A stretch of 64,000 nt of DNA from Streptococcus iniae (GCF_030732225.1 NZ_CP132230.1:1330001-1394000), one strand, 5' to 3'. Shown: positions 47,437-58,043, counted from the first letter of the stretch. Translations and numbers: made by a program. The notes: generated by a model from the sequence alone, not told the origin.

Positions 47437-48985
47437 CTAAAACTGAATGGACAAGTCCACTGCTTCTTCAACAGCTGCTAAGAATGCTTCACTTTCAACA
47501 ACTTCTGAAGCTTTGTTTAATTCATCATAAATTTCAATATCTTTATCAAATTCGATAAAACTCATGTGTTTGCGAATAAGGTCATAAGCAGGTTGAGTGC
47601 CTTTACCAAGTTTACCATTTGTTGGTTTAAGATCTAAGGCTTGGCAGGCAGCCATAATTTCAGTTGCAACAATCCGACGAGAATTTTTTAAGATTTCTCC
47701 GGCTTTGCGGGCAGCTGTTGTTCCCATACTGACAAAATCTTCTTGATTTTCACAAGATGGAATGGAATCCACACTTGCTGGATGTGCTAAAATTTTGTTT
47801 TCAGCAGCCAATGATGCGCAAGCATATTGTGTAATCATAAAGCCTGAGTTAAGACCTGGGTGTTTAACTAAGAATGATGGTAATTTACTCAAGTTTGTAT
47901 TGACCAAACGTTCAACACGGCGTTCAGACACATTACCAATTTCTGAAATGGCAATTCCTAAGAAATCAAATGGTTGAGCCATTGGTTCACCGTGGAAGTT
48001 TCCTCCTGAAATAACGTGACCATCTTTACAAATGATTGGATTATCCGTAACGGCGTTGATTTCAATTTCAACTTTCTCTTTGACATAAGCAATGGTATCT
48101 TTACTTGCTCCATGGATTTGCGGGATACAGCGCAGGGTATAAGGATCTTGCACATGGTTTTGACTTGCCACACTTGTATTTCCACTACCCTCAATCAAAT
48201 GACGAATATTTCGAGCAGTTGCTAGTTGGCCGCTTTGAGGACGAATAGTATGTAACCTTTCTTCAAATGGACTAGCAATGCCATTATGAACTTCAAGAGA
48301 AAGGGCACCTGCAATATCTGATAGTTTTAAAAGATTGATGGCATCATAGGTCACAAGAGCTCCAATACCTGTTAAAACAGTTGTTCCATTAATCAAAGCT
48401 AAACCTTCTTTAGCAATGCCTTGTTTGCTCAATTGTGTCAATACCTGCTTTTGCCATTGCTTCTTTACCAGAAAGTAACTCACCTTTATAATAAGCTTTT
48501 CCTAGTCCCAACATTGGCAATACCATATGAGATAAGGGTGCTAAGTCACCAGAAGCACCTAATGATCCCTTTTCAGGAATATAAGGGTGAACACCTTTGT
48601 TAAGAAGTTCTAATAATTTTTCAATTGTTGATAGACGAATACCAGAAAAACCTTTTACTAAAGAATTAATACGAATTAGCATAATAGCTCGCACAGCGTC
48701 TTCTGGTAATGGATTACCAAAACCACTAGAATGTGTGCGAATCAAGTTTTCTTGCAATTGAACAGTATCTTCAGGGGAAATACTAACATTACAAAGAGAA
48801 CCAAAGCCAGTGTTAATGCCATAAACAACACGTTTTTCACGAACAATGTCATCTACAATTTGACGTGATGCTTTCACTTCTTCTTTAGCTGATTCAGCAA
48901 TTCGACACTCAACCCCTTTACGGGCGACTGCAATTACATCTTCTAAGGTTAAACTTTTTCCGTCTAATGTTATAATATTTGTCAT
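47437..48985 (-). pseudogene. hutH: Histidine ammonia-lyase, frameshifted
   Basis: Histidine ammonia-lyase removes ammonia from histidine to give urocanate. The coding sequence is split: codons from the ATG at 48985 (good ribosome site TAGGAGA) run 191 residues to a stop at 48412-48410, and the second frame continues to 47437. The first part holds the MIO-forming ASG (GSLGASGDLAPL near 145); the second resumes at KEGLALINGT. Spacing between the conserved AGI and KEGLAL blocks in the family suggests seven extra bases at 48415-48421. Deleting them gives AGIDTIEQTAKEGLAL and about 510 residues, the normal length. Could be a real null allele or a sequencing error. Confidence 0.85.
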
Positions 48986-49007
48986 TGATCTTTTCTCCTA
49001 TAAGTAA

Positions 49008-50339
49008 TTACTCCACTTTTGTTCTGGCATGACCTTTACGACCATGCATTAGATAGTAAACTGTACTAGCGACAATTACACCAATTAAACCATAGATAAT
49101 ATTCATTGGGTTATCACCGACAATCATAATAAGACTGACAATAACAGCTACAATTGGAATAACCGGACCAAATGGAACACGGAAGATAACATTTGCATCT
49201 GGTTCCATTTTACGAAGTTTGATAACAGCTAAAGCTGTTGGAATGTATTGGAAGAAACGAAAGACAACACTAAGTGTCGCTAATGTTTCAAATGTACCTG
49301 ACAACAAGAGAGCAATTGCAATACCACTTGAAATCATGATGGCAACAACTGGTGCAGCATTTTTGTTTTCTTTAGCAATTTTTGCTGGAAGCAATCCTTC
49401 GTTTGCAATAGCAGCTCCATAACGAGGAACCATAATTGATTCACCCATATTTAAACCAGTGATAGAGATTAAAGCACCTATTGAAACTAACCAAGCACCT
49501 GCAGGGCCAATCATTTTAACAAATGCATCTTGTACTGGTGCATCTGTACTCATAATTCCAGAACCAAGCATTGCAATGGTACCACCAATGATAAGCATGT
49601 ACAATACTGAGACGATACTAATTGAACCAAGAATAGCACGGGGGACATTTTTTTCTGGGTTACGCATTTCACCTGCTACAATAGATAGGGTTTCAAAACC
49701 GATAAAACCGTAGAAAATGTAAACTGCTGTTTTAGAAACGGCACTAAATAAACTTTGACCTTGTTCTAGTTGAGTAAATGGGGTAAAGTTTGGCATCCCT
49801 TGTTTCAAAAAGAAAATAGTGATAACTGAGAAAGCAACAATAGGAATTAATTTTGCGATTGTTGCTGTAATAGTCAAGACTTTAGATGTTTTCAAACCAG
49901 CAATGTTCATCAATGAAAGCATGATAACAAGGCCAATTGAAAGTGGAATATTCCATCCCTCAAATGCTGGGAAGGTGATAATAAACATTTTAGCAAAACC
50001 TGCTGCCATCGCTGCCCAAGCAAAGATAGTAACAGTCCAACCAAGGAAACCAACATTGAAACCAATGAAATCTCCAAATGCACGTTTAGAATATTGGAAA
50101 GCTCCACCATTTTTACCAAAGTAACCGGAAACTTCCGCAAAACAAACTGCTAACATAATTGTCAAGATTGCTGTTCCTAACATAACAGCAATAGATGCTG
50201 GGCCTAAGCCTTTATAAATTTCTTGTGGTAGTAAGAAAATACCAGAACCAATAACGGCATTAATTCCGTATAAGGTCGCTCCACTTAGACTAAATTTAGC
50301 ATCTTCTCTTTCTTTTTCAGTAATCTTAGTTGAATCCAT
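49008..50339 (-). CDS. APC-family amino acid permease (probable histidine or related uptake)
   Basis: 443-residue transporter with about twelve TM segments. Seen: YGINAVIGSGIFLLP near 25 (the unwound TM1 motif), and the conserved APC segment with FIGFETLS near 215. Start at ATG 50339 with AAGGAGG, overlapping hutD by 14 bases. Its place between hutD and hutH suggests it imports histidine or a pathway intermediate such as urocanate; this is inferred from position only. Confidence 0.85.
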   Translation of the reverse strand: MDSTKITEKEREDAKFSLSGATLYGINAVIGSGIFLLPQEIYKGLGPASIAVMLGTAILTIMLAVCFAEVSGYFGKNGGAFQYSKRAFGDFIGFNVGFLGWTVTIFAWAAMAAGFAKMFIITFPAFEGWNIPLSIGLVIMLSLMNIAGLKTSKVLTITATIAKLIPIVAFSVITIFFLKQGMPNFTPFTQLEQGQSLFSAVSKTAVYIFYGFIGFETLSIVAGEMRNPEKNVPRAILGSISIVSVLYMLIIGGTIAMLGSGIMSTDAPVQDAFVKMIGPAGAWLVSIGALISITGLNMGESIMVPRYGAAIANEGLLPAKIAKENKNAAPVVAIMISSGIAIALLLSGTFETLATLSVVFRFFQYIPTALAVIKLRKMEPDANVIFRVPFGPVIPIVAVIVSLIMIVGDNPMNIIYGLIGVIVASTVYYLMHGRKGHARTKVE

Positions 50340-50979
50340 AATAATGCTCCTCCTTAAAGAGCCTTTCATCATGCAAACCAAATCCTCTTCTGTAGGATAA
50401 TCCTGCCCAAACTGCTATAGCGACATCCTTTTGTTTTTCGCTTGTCAATTGAATGTGACATGCTTTTTTGGGGGGTTCTTTTTCTATTACTAATAAATGG
50501 TTGGCTTTGAGCATTTGCTTATCACCATAATTAATTTGATAAGTCACATCACACAAAGAATAGACCATTTGAATAGACTGACTGTTACATATAGGATCAT
50601 TATTGCTAGTGATAGCCATTAATTGGCCACAGTAGTCATCATTAAAAATGAAATTAAAGTCAGTACATTTTCCAATACTTCTTATCCTATCGCTCCCTTC
50701 AAAGTAATATGCTTGAAATGGATGTAAGTCCACTGTTTTATGGCTAGTATGATTGATTAAAGTCATGGGATGATCAAGGGTCATAATAATTCTGTGATAA
50801 CCACTTAAGTCAGAAAAAGTTGTTTCTTCAAGAGATACACTTGCCGTTGATAGTCTAAACTCAAAATCTCTATTTAAATAGCGACTCGTTGGAGGGAAAA
50901 GATAAAGTTCTTTTGTTTTCCCTCCAGACCAATCTGACATTACAAACGATTTTGGTTCTAAAACATATTGTTTAGCCAT
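50326..50979 (-). CDS. hutD: HutD-family protein
   Basis: 217-residue cupin-like HutD protein, found in hut operons. In Pseudomonas, HutD is thought to set an upper limit on hut activity; the biochemical role is not known. Seen: the conserved N-terminal SDWSGGKTKELYL near 15, DFEFRLSTA near 37 and the FNFI...D region. No strong ribosome site, so translation may be coupled to the upstream fhs gene. Confidence 0.85.
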   Translation of the reverse strand: MAKQYVLEPKSFVMSDWSGGKTKELYLFPPTSRYLNRDFEFRLSTASVSLEETTFSDLSGYHRIIMTLDHPMTLINHTSHKTVDLHPFQAYYFEGSDRIRSIGKCTDFNFIFNDDYCGQLMAITSNNDPICNSQSIQMVYSLCDVTYQINYGDKQMLKANHLLVIEKEPPKKACHIQLTSEKQKDVAIAVWAGLSYRRGFGLHDERLFKEEHYYGFN

Positions 50980-50995
50980 ATGAGTTCACTTACAC

Positions 50996-52669
50996 TTAAA
51001 ATAAACCACTAATATTGCCTTGATCGTCAATATCGATTTTCTCACTGGCAGGTACTTTAGGTAGTCCTGGCATTGTCATTACTGCACCAGTTAATGCCAC
51101 AATAAAGCCTGCACCTGCTGAAACTTTAAGGTTTGAAATCTTAACAGTAAAGTCTTTTGGTGCGCCAAGTTTTTTAGCATCATCTGAGAATGAATATTGC
51201 GTTTTTGCCATACAAATTGGATAAGAGCCAAATCCAAGTCTTTCAAGTTCTGCCATCTCTTTTTTAGCTGCTGGGGTTAATGAAATACCTTTACCCCCAT
51301 AGACTTTAGTAACAATCTTAGTTAGTTTAGTTTCAATAGAATCATCTTCATCATAGACAAAGCTGAAGTTATTTTCTTGTTCTGCAAGAGCTACAACTTT
51401 TTCAGCTAATTCAGCTCCACCTGCACCACCATTTGCCCAAACGTCTGATATAACGACATCTACTTGACGTTTTTCACAGGCATCATACACTGCTTGCAAC
51501 TCAGCTTCTGTATCAAGTGGGAATTTATTGATGGCAACAACTACTGGCAAACCATAAACTTCTTGAATAGTTTCCAAGTGTTTATCTAAGTTTGGTAGTC
51601 CATTAAGAACTGCTTCAACATTTTCAGTAACTAAATCCGCCTTTTGAACACCGCCATGCATTTTCAATGCTCTGATAGTTGCAACAAGGACAACTGCTGA
51701 TGGCCTAATTCCTGATAGTCGACATTTAATATCGATGAATTTTTCTGCGCCGAGGTCTGCCCCAAAACCTGCTTCGGTTACAGTATAGTCAGCATATTTC
51801 AATGCTAGTTTTGTGGCAAGCACACTGTTACACCCATGAGCAATGTTTGCAAATGGCCCACCATGGATTAATGCTGGTGTGTGTTCAAGTGTTTGGACAA
51901 TATTTGGATGGATGGCTTCTTTTAAGAGAGCAGCCATTGCACCTGCTGCTTTTAAATCACCTGCTGTCACAGGCTCTCCTTGAAAATTATAGCCAATAAT
52001 AATCTTTTCAAGCCGTGCTTTCAAATCAGAAATAGATTCTGACAAACATAGAATTGCCATGATTTCTGATGCAACTGTAATATCGTAACCATCTTCGCGT
52101 GGAACACCATTAACTTTGCCTTGTAAGCCATTCACAATATGACGCAATTGGCGATCATTCATGTCCACAACACGCTTCCAAGTAATGCGACGAGAATCAA
52201 TCCCTAGGCTATTACCATGATGAATATGATTGTCAATTAAAGCTGCCAATAAATTATTTGCAATTCCAATTGCATGGAAGTCCCCAGTAAAATGAAGGTT
52301 AATATCTTCCATTGGAACAACTTGCGCGTGTCCACCACCGGCAGCTCCACCTTTAACACCAAATACTGGTCCAAGCGAAGGTTCACGTAAGGCAATGACA
52401 GCCTTTTTACCAATATGTGAAAGGGCATCCACTAAGCCAACAGAAGTCGTTGTTTTTCCTTCTCCTGCTGGTGTCGGTGAGATAGCAGTTACTAGAATTA
52501 ATTTGCCATCTTTTTTATCTTTAAGGGCTTGTAGCTGATGTGAATCAATTTTAGCTTTATACTTGCCATAAAGTGTCAAATCTTCTTCGTCTATTCCTAA
52601 TGCTTTTGCAACATCAACAATAGGCTTCATATCAACAGAATTTGCTATATCTATATCTGAAAGCACCAT
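50996..52669 (-). CDS. fhs: Formate-tetrahydrofolate ligase
   Basis: Makes or consumes 10-formyl-THF with ATP; 557 residues. Seen: P-loop-like [15 protein letters not shown] near 67, [22 protein letters not shown] segment near 98 and the conserved GGxP / NKFPLDT regions. In this operon it probably runs towards formate and ATP, disposing of the formyl group that comes from histidine through the THF route. Ribosome site AAAAGGAG. Many pyogenic streptococci have a second copy of this gene in the hut locus. Confidence 0.95.
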   Translation of the reverse strand: MVLSDIDIANSVDMKPIVDVAKALGIDEEDLTLYGKYKAKIDSHQLQALKDKKDGKLILVTAISPTPAGEGKTTTSVGLVDALSHIGKKAVIALREPSLGPVFGVKGGAAGGGHAQVVPMEDINLHFTGDFHAIGIANNLLAALIDNHIHHGNSLGIDSRRITWKRVVDMNDRQLRHIVNGLQGKVNGVPREDGYDITVASEIMAILCLSESISDLKARLEKIIIGYNFQGEPVTAGDLKAAGAMAALLKEAIHPNIVQTLEHTPALIHGGPFANIAHGCNSVLATKLALKYADYTVTEAGFGADLGAEKFIDIKCRLSGIRPSAVVLVATIRALKMHGGVQKADLVTENVEAVLNGLPNLDKHLETIQEVYGLPVVVAINKFPLDTEAELQAVYDACEKRQVDVVISDVWANGGAGGAELAEKVVALAEQENNFSFVYDEDDSIETKLTKIVTKVYGGKGISLTPAAKKEMAELERLGFGSYPICMAKTQYSFSDDAKKLGAPKDFTVKISNLKVSAGAGFIVALTGAVMTMPGLPKVPASEKIDIDDQGNISGLF

Positions 52670-52683
52670 GAGATCTCCTTTTA

Positions 52684-53310
52684 TTATAATCGTTTTAATA
52701 CATCTGAATAAATAGAATCTGCTAATTGACTACCTTTTTCTAATAATTTTTGACCATTATCACGATATTCACTAACAAAAGCTTCATCTTTAATACCTGA
52801 TAGGTTAATGAGTACATTTAGCCATGCCCCTTGTAAGCCAGCTTTAAGATTTAAAGCCGCAACCCCTAAATCACTAGCAGCGTTTGTATTTGATTTACCA
52901 ACTGCTTTTTCAGTTGTTTCAAGTGCAGTAAGTATTTTTTTCATCATTGAAAATGGTGATTTTGTTGCTTCTTTCAATGCATTTTGCATCGCTTTGCGTC
53001 TTTTAGCTTTATCATCATCAGTTTCTTTAGGTAAATCAAAGACTGCTGAAACAAGGTTAAAAGCTTCTGTATCTTTGTCAATTGCAGCTAACAATTCTGT
53101 TTGTAATTCTTGAGCTTCTTGATGAACTCCTTTAATCACATCTTGGAATTCTTCATATTTCTTTTTGCCTATGGTTAATTCACAAACCATCTTAGTTAGT
53201 GAAATCCCATTTGCTGCTGATAATGCTGCAGCTGATCCACCACCAGGAGCTGGGGCGTCAGACCCTAAAACTTGAGCAAAATCAGTCAGTGTTAAATCAA
53301 CTAATGCCAT
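52684..53310 (-). CDS. fchA: Formimidoyl-THF cyclodeaminase
   Basis: 208-residue all-helical enzyme that converts 5-formimidoyl-THF to 5,10-methenyl-THF and ammonia. Seen: the N-terminal [15 protein letters not shown] folate-binding loop near 21-35 and the [14 protein letters not shown] segment near 138. It is a single-domain version of the C-terminal half of mammalian FTCD. Lies between the formimidoyltransferase and fhs genes in the order of the pathway. Confidence 0.93.
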   Translation of the reverse strand: MALVDLTLTDFAQVLGSDAPAPGGGSAAALSAANGISLTKMVCELTIGKKKYEEFQDVIKGVHQEAQELQTELLAAIDKDTEAFNLVSAVFDLPKETDDDKAKRRKAMQNALKEATKSPFSMMKKILTALETTEKAVGKSNTNAASDLGVAALNLKAGLQGAWLNVLINLSGIKDEAFVSEYRDNGQKLLEKGSQLADSIYSDVLKRL

Positions 53311-53324
53311 CGTCTATGTCCTTT

Positions 53325-54224
53325 CTATCCCAATAAATGATTTTCTAAAATTTGTTTGCCATAGTCAAAATCTTCTACTTGGAGATAATATTCAGCAACA
53401 TCAACTAAAGCCTTAGCCGGAGCAAGACCAATGATTTCAGAACCAATAATATTAACACCATAACGTTTTGCTTCAAACTTAATGGTTTCGAATGTGCGAT
53501 AAAGGGAACATTTTTCAAAATTAACCATATTCATTGACACTTGGGCAATGTTACGATCTTCTAACATCAAGCCAATCCCTTTACAGTATTTGTAGCCACC
53601 ACTTGAACCACGGATAATTTTAGCAATACTTTTAGCAACTTCAACATTATCTGTATCTAAGTTAACATTAAATGCTACTAGCGGCATACGAGCACCAATT
53701 GCAGTTACACCAGCAGTAGGATGAATTTTTCTGTCACCAAAATCAGGTGCCCAATCCTCTTCCAAAAGTTTGTCAGCCATGCCTTCAAATTGCCCTTTAC
53801 GAACTTTCGCAAGATTTTGACGTTCCGGACGACTTGCTGAATCTTCATATAAGAAAATTGGAATATTCAATTCAGTATTAACACGTTCTGCAACTTTTTT
53901 AGAAATCTCAACACATTCTTCAGTTGTGATTTCTTTAATGGGTACAAATGGACAAACATCTGTTGCCCCCATACGAGGGTGTTCACCTTGATGTTTTGTC
54001 ATATCTATAGTTTCACTAGCATATTTGATGAGTTGGAATGCTACTTCTTGGATACTATTGTCATCACCTACAAGCGTAAAAACACTGCGGTTATGACTAG
54101 CATCAGAAGAATAATCTAATAAGGTCACACCGGGAATACTTTTGGCAGTTTTTACCAAGCCATCAATAACCTCTTGATTTCTTCCTTCTGAAAAGTTTGG
54201 GATACATTCAACAATTTTTGACAT
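53325..54224 (-). CDS. ftcD: Glutamate formimidoyltransferase
   Basis: 299-residue enzyme that moves the formimidoyl group from formimidoylglutamate to THF, releasing glutamate. Seen: CIPNFSEGRN at 7-16, a conserved DASHNRSVFTLVG stretch near 42, and HPRMGATDVCPFVP near 82. Homologous to the N-terminal half of mammalian FTCD. Ribosome site AAAAGGAG. Preceded by its own promoter with an embedded cre site. Confidence 0.94.
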   Translation of the reverse strand: MSKIVECIPNFSEGRNQEVIDGLVKTAKSIPGVTLLDYSSDASHNRSVFTLVGDDNSIQEVAFQLIKYASETIDMTKHQGEHPRMGATDVCPFVPIKEITTEECVEISKKVAERVNTELNIPIFLYEDSASRPERQNLAKVRKGQFEGMADKLLEEDWAPDFGDRKIHPTAGVTAIGARMPLVAFNVNLDTDNVEVAKSIAKIIRGSSGGYKYCKGIGLMLEDRNIAQVSMNMVNFEKCSLYRTFETIKFEAKRYGVNIIGSEIIGLAPAKALVDVAEYYLQVEDFDYGKQILENHLLG

Positions 54225-54246
54225 TCTTTTCTCCTTTTATTATTGG

Positions 54247-54274
54247 TTTATATTATTTTTGTTATCGCTTACAA
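54247..54274 (-). promoter_or_regulatory. Internal hut promoter with full cre (CcpA) site
   Basis: Minus strand: -35 TTGTAA (54274-54269), 16-nt spacer, -10 TATAAA (54252-54247). A 16-base sequence TTGTAAGCGATAACAA (54274-54259) matches the cre consensus WTGNAANCGNWWNCAW at every position and covers the -35 and spacer. CcpA binding here would block this promoter, placing the ftcD-fchA-fhs-hutD-permease-hutH block under catabolite repression. Confidence 0.75.
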
Positions 54275-54291
54275 TTTATTATAAAGAAAAT

Positions 54292-54331
54292 CGGGGAGCA
54301 AATCTAGCTATATCTTTAGATCAGTTCCCCG
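54292..54331 (-). terminator. Intercistronic hairpin after hutU
   Basis: CGGGGA / TTCCCCG outer stem plus AAATCTA / TTAGAT inner pairing, followed on the minus strand by ATTTTCTTT. It may be a partial terminator or a stabilising hairpin that lowers readthrough from hutU. Confidence 0.65.
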
Positions 54332-54342
54332 AAAAGGAAAAC

Positions 54343-56373
54343 CTAATTAAACAATTGTGCAACAGCATCTTTAATTAGTTGCTCATCTGTGAGGTAAGGA
54401 ATGGTAATATGATCTGTGCCTTCATTAAGTTTATTGTATTCAATAGCCGTTTCAATAGCATGATCATTACGAGCCCAGTTACGTCTTGCAACACCACCCA
54501 TAGTATCCCAAGCAATAGCTGATTTAATGATTTCGTCAATGCGTTCACTACCATCAAGAACTAGTCCAAAACCACCATTGATAGCTTTACCAATACCAGT
54601 ACCACCACCATTATGGAGGGCAACTAAACTCATACCACGCGCAGCATTTCCGGCATAACATTGAACAGCCATATCAGCACATACATTTGAGCCATCTTTA
54701 ATATTTGATGTTTCACGAAATGGTGAATCTGTTCCCGAAACGTCATGGTGGTCACGACCAATCATAACAGGACCAATTTTACCGTCTCTAACCATTTCGT
54801 TAAATTTAAGCGCGATATTAACACGACCCATACAATCTTGATAAAGAATGCGAGCTTCGGTACCAACAACAAGTTGATTCTTTTCAGCATCTCTAATCCA
54901 GTTATAGTTATCGCGATCTTGGTAACGTCTTTCTGGGTTAATAACTTCCATTGCAGCTTTATCAGTTGCTTGAAGATCTTCGTGTTTACCACTTAAGCAA
55001 CACCAACGAAATGGCCCATACCCATAGTCAAACAGCATTGGTCCCATGATATCTTCAACATATGATGGCCAGATAAAGCCGTCTTTATCATCAATACCAT
55101 TTTTAGAAATTTCCATGACTCCTGAGTCAAAGACTGACTTCATAAATGCATTACCATAATCGAAGAAATAAGTCCCTTTTGCAGTCAATGCTTTGATTGC
55201 TTTGAAATGACGTTCTAAAGTCATATCTACCATTTCATGGAATTTTTCTTTATCTTCACCTAAAAGTTTGGTTCTCTCTTCAAAGCTAATGCCTACTGGA
55301 CAGTAACCACCATCATAAACATTATGACAAGACGTTTGATCAGATAAAAGATCAACATGGATATTTTCTTTTATAGCATATTCAAGCAAGTCAACAATAT
55401 TACCATGATAGGCAATTGATGTTGTTTCATTTTTTTCTTGTGCATCAAGTGCTAGCTTCATAGCTTCTTCTACTGTTTCTGCTACTTGACTAATCCAACC
55501 CTGTGAATGACGTGTTTCAATACGTGAGTCATCTACTTCAGCAATAATTGATACTGCTTTAGCAATTTCAGCTGCCTTACCTTGTGCGCCACTCATACCG
55601 CCAAGACCTGATGAAATGAATAACTTACCAGTCAAGTCCCCATCATCAGCTACACCAAGTTTTAAACGACCTGCATTCAAAAGGGTATTAAATGTTCCAT
55701 GGACAATACCTTGTGGTCCGATATACATCCAGCCACCTGCTGTCATTTGACCATAGTTTGTAACCCCCATCTCTTCAGCGATTTCCCAATCTTTCATGTT
55801 ATCATACTCACCAACAAGCAATCCGTTGGTGATGATTACACGAGGAGCTTCTGGTTTAGATTTAAAAAGACCTAATGGGTGCCCTGACTCAACAACCAAA
55901 GTTTGGTCATCAGTCATTACTTCAAGATATTTTTTTATCAAGTTATATTGCATCCAGTTGGCACAAACTGAACCTGTTTCCCCATAAGTGACTAACTCGT
56001 ATGGGTAGAGGGCAATTTCAAAGCTAAGGTTATTATCAATCATAACTTGCATCGCTTTTGCTGCTACTGAATTCCCTTTATAATCATCAATTGGTTTACC
56101 ATAAATCCTTTCTTTTGGACGCCAACGATAGCCATAAATACGGCCTCTTGTTTTTAATTCTTCAAGAAATTCTGGAATAACTTCTTCATGGAATCTTTTT
56201 GGAACATACCTTAGGGCATTTTTTAAAGCAACTTCTGTTTGTGCTTGACTTAGTCGAAATCCCCTATCTGGTGCTCGTCTAATACCTTCTTGAAAAACCG
56301 TTTTTTCAGGTAAAACATCATCCAATTTTACGGTCATAGCTGCAGAAATATCTGCTTCACTATAATGTGTCAT
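54343..56373 (-). CDS. hutU: Urocanate hydratase
   Basis: NAD+-dependent second enzyme of histidine degradation, converting urocanate to imidazolonepropionate; 676 residues from ATG 56373 (MTHYSEADIS) with GGAGG. The frame is open upstream to 56454 without a ribosome site. Seen: GGxxGAQGKAAEIA-type dinucleotide region near 265, the YCPVGISFEER segment near 375 and the conserved cysteine region FRWCCLSGKHED near 460. First gene of the minus-strand hut operon and divergent from hutI. Confidence 0.95.
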   Translation of the reverse strand: MTHYSEADISAAMTVKLDDVLPEKTVFQEGIRRAPDRGFRLSQAQTEVALKNALRYVPKRFHEEVIPEFLEELKTRGRIYGYRWRPKERIYGKPIDDYKGNSVAAKAMQVMIDNNLSFEIALYPYELVTYGETGSVCANWMQYNLIKKYLEVMTDDQTLVVESGHPLGLFKSKPEAPRVIITNGLLVGEYDNMKDWEIAEEMGVTNYGQMTAGGWMYIGPQGIVHGTFNTLLNAGRLKLGVADDGDLTGKLFISSGLGGMSGAQGKAAEIAKAVSIIAEVDDSRIETRHSQGWISQVAETVEEAMKLALDAQEKNETTSIAYHGNIVDLLEYAIKENIHVDLLSDQTSCHNVYDGGYCPVGISFEERTKLLGEDKEKFHEMVDMTLERHFKAIKALTAKGTYFFDYGNAFMKSVFDSGVMEISKNGIDDKDGFIWPSYVEDIMGPMLFDYGYGPFRWCCLSGKHEDLQATDKAAMEVINPERRYQDRDNYNWIRDAEKNQLVVGTEARILYQDCMGRVNIALKFNEMVRDGKIGPVMIGRDHHDVSGTDSPFRETSNIKDGSNVCADMAVQCYAGNAARGMSLVALHNGGGTGIGKAINGGFGLVLDGSERIDEIIKSAIAWDTMGGVARRNWARNDHAIETAIEYNKLNEGTDHITIPYLTDEQLIKDAVAQLFN

Positions 56374-56574
56374 AGAAAACCTCCTCAATGTCTTCAGTCT
56401 GTTTTTGTTATTTGTTAACTCTAGTTTAAAAAATAGCCGTCCATATTCAGTCAAGTTTTTTTAAAAAGTCAAAACTTTTTTTAAAAAAATTCACCTGATT
56501 GTTTTTTGACGAAAATTTGACGCTTTTAGACTATGATTTAGATGTATTTACGACTTATATAAAGGAGATCTGTT
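56374..56574. promoter_or_regulatory. Divergent hutU-hutI control region
   Basis: 201 AT-rich bases between divergent hut genes. For hutU a TTGACT-N18-GAATAT promoter can be read on the minus strand. On the plus strand the TTTTTGACGAAAATTTGACG sequence (about 56503-56522) repeats TTTGACG, and TATGAT follows at 56532-56537; -35/-10 spacing is not standard, as expected for an activator-dependent promoter. No full cre site was seen here. Which regulator binds is unknown. Confidence 0.45.
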
Positions 56575-57831
56575 ATGGTCGCTGATTTACTTTTAGTTCA
56601 TTTTAACCAAATTTTCTGCCCAAATGACCCTGGTCACCCACTTTTTGGCCATCAAATGAAAGAAGCTAATATAATTGAGAATGGCTATATCGCCATAAAA
56701 GATGGGGTTATCTTAGAAGTTGGTAGTGGTGAGCCGCAAGAAGCATTGATTGGTAATAAGACGAAAATCATTTCTTATCAGGGAAAAATTGCGACACCTG
56801 GTCTTATTGACTGTCACACACATCTGGTCTATGGCGGCAGCCGTGAACATGAATTTTCTCAAAAGTTAAATGGGGTTTCTTACCTAGATATACTAGCTCA
56901 AGGCGGGGGAATATTAAGTACTGTAAGAGCAACAAGAAAGGCTTCCTTTGATAATCTTTATGATAAATCCAAACGACTATTAGATTATATGCTTTTGCAC
57001 GGTGTCACTACTGTTGAAGCCAAAAGTGGTTACGGCCTTAATTGGGAAACTGAAAAAAGGCAGTTAGAGGTTACAAAAGCATTGGATAAAGAACATGATA
57101 TTGATTTGATTTCAACTTTCATGGCTGCACATGCTATTCCTCAAGAGTTTAAAGGACAGTCCAAGGACTATTTAGACCTGATTATTAATGACATGCTTCC
57201 TGTTGTTAAAACAGAAAAGCTTGCTGAATTTTGTGATATTTTCTGCGAAAGTGGTGTTTTCACTGCTGAAGAATCCCATTATCTCCTATCAAAAGCTAAA
57301 GAAATGGGCTTTAAATTAAGAATTCATGCTGATGAAATAAAATCAATTGGTGGTGTTGATGTTGCTACTGAATTGGGAGCAATTAGTGCTGAGCATTTAA
57401 TGATGATTACAGATCAAGGTATTGAAAAAATGAGTCAAGCAAAAGTCATCGGTAATCTCCTTCCGGCAACAACTTTTAGCCTAATGGAAGATACTTATGC
57501 ACCTGCTCGCAAAATGATTGAAAAAGGTATGGCAATTACCTTATCAACGGATAGCAATCCTGGTTCATGCCCAACAGCAAATATGCAGTTTGTCATGCAA
57601 TTAGGCTCTTATATGATGAAGCTAACACCTATTGAAATCTTAAACGCCGTTACTATTAATGCTGCCTACTCAGTTGCAAGACAAGAAAAAATTGGCTCCT
57701 TCGATAAAGGTAAAGCAGCTGATATTGCTATCTTTGATGCACCAAATATTGATTATATCTTTTATTTCTTTGCTACAAATCTTATCCACCATGTTTATAA
57801 AAATGGACAATGCGTCGTTACTAATAATTAA
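56575..57831 (+). CDS. hutI: Imidazolonepropionase
   Basis: Third enzyme of histidine degradation: opens imidazolone propionate to formimidoylglutamate. 418-residue amidohydrolase. Seen: [16 protein letters not shown] near 77 with two metal-binding histidines, [10 protein letters not shown] near 181, IHADEIKS near 257 and [11 protein letters not shown] near 322 with the metal-binding aspartate. Strong AAAGGAG. Transcribed divergently from the rest of hut. Confidence 0.96.
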   Translation: MVADLLLVHFNQIFCPNDPGHPLFGHQMKEANIIENGYIAIKDGVILEVGSGEPQEALIGNKTKIISYQGKIATPGLIDCHTHLVYGGSREHEFSQKLNGVSYLDILAQGGGILSTVRATRKASFDNLYDKSKRLLDYMLLHGVTTVEAKSGYGLNWETEKRQLEVTKALDKEHDIDLISTFMAAHAIPQEFKGQSKDYLDLIINDMLPVVKTEKLAEFCDIFCESGVFTAEESHYLLSKAKEMGFKLRIHADEIKSIGGVDVATELGAISAEHLMMITDQGIEKMSQAKVIGNLLPATTFSLMEDTYAPARKMIEKGMAITLSTDSNPGSCPTANMQFVMQLGSYMMKLTPIEILNAVTINAAYSVARQEKIGSFDKGKAADIAIFDAPNIDYIFYFFATNLIHHVYKNGQCVVTNN

Positions 57832-57902
57832 TCGGAAAAAATGGAAATTTTGAATCATGCATCCCTTTTATGGTAAAATAAAAGAAAGATAGGGAGGTTT
57901 GA

Positions 57903-58043
57903 ATGCGAAAAGAACACATTAGTTATTTATCTGCAGCGATTTTTATCATTTATGGTTTGGTTAGCCATAAATTGATTTTCCTAGTACTTGGTTTTGTACT
58001 CTTAATTGTTGGATTGGCCAATTACATTAGACAGCAAAAATAA
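57903..58043 (+). CDS. Small membrane protein, 46 residues
   Basis: Short frame with a strong ribosome site (GGGAGG 6 nt before ATG 57903) and its own promoter (TTGAAT-N18-TAAAAT, about 57850-57880). The product is hydrophobic, with two short TM-like stretches (about 9-20 and 24-40) and a basic end. It ends at a terminator. Family not recognised, function unknown. Confidence 0.7.
   Translation: MRKEHISYLSAAIFIIYGLVSHKLIFLVLGFVLLIVGLANYIRQQK

Noticed and set aside
48410..48430. Programmed ribosomal frameshifting in hutH
   Set aside because: There is no slippery run, stimulatory Shine-Dalgarno element or slow stop context at the join, and HutH is not known to be frameshifted.
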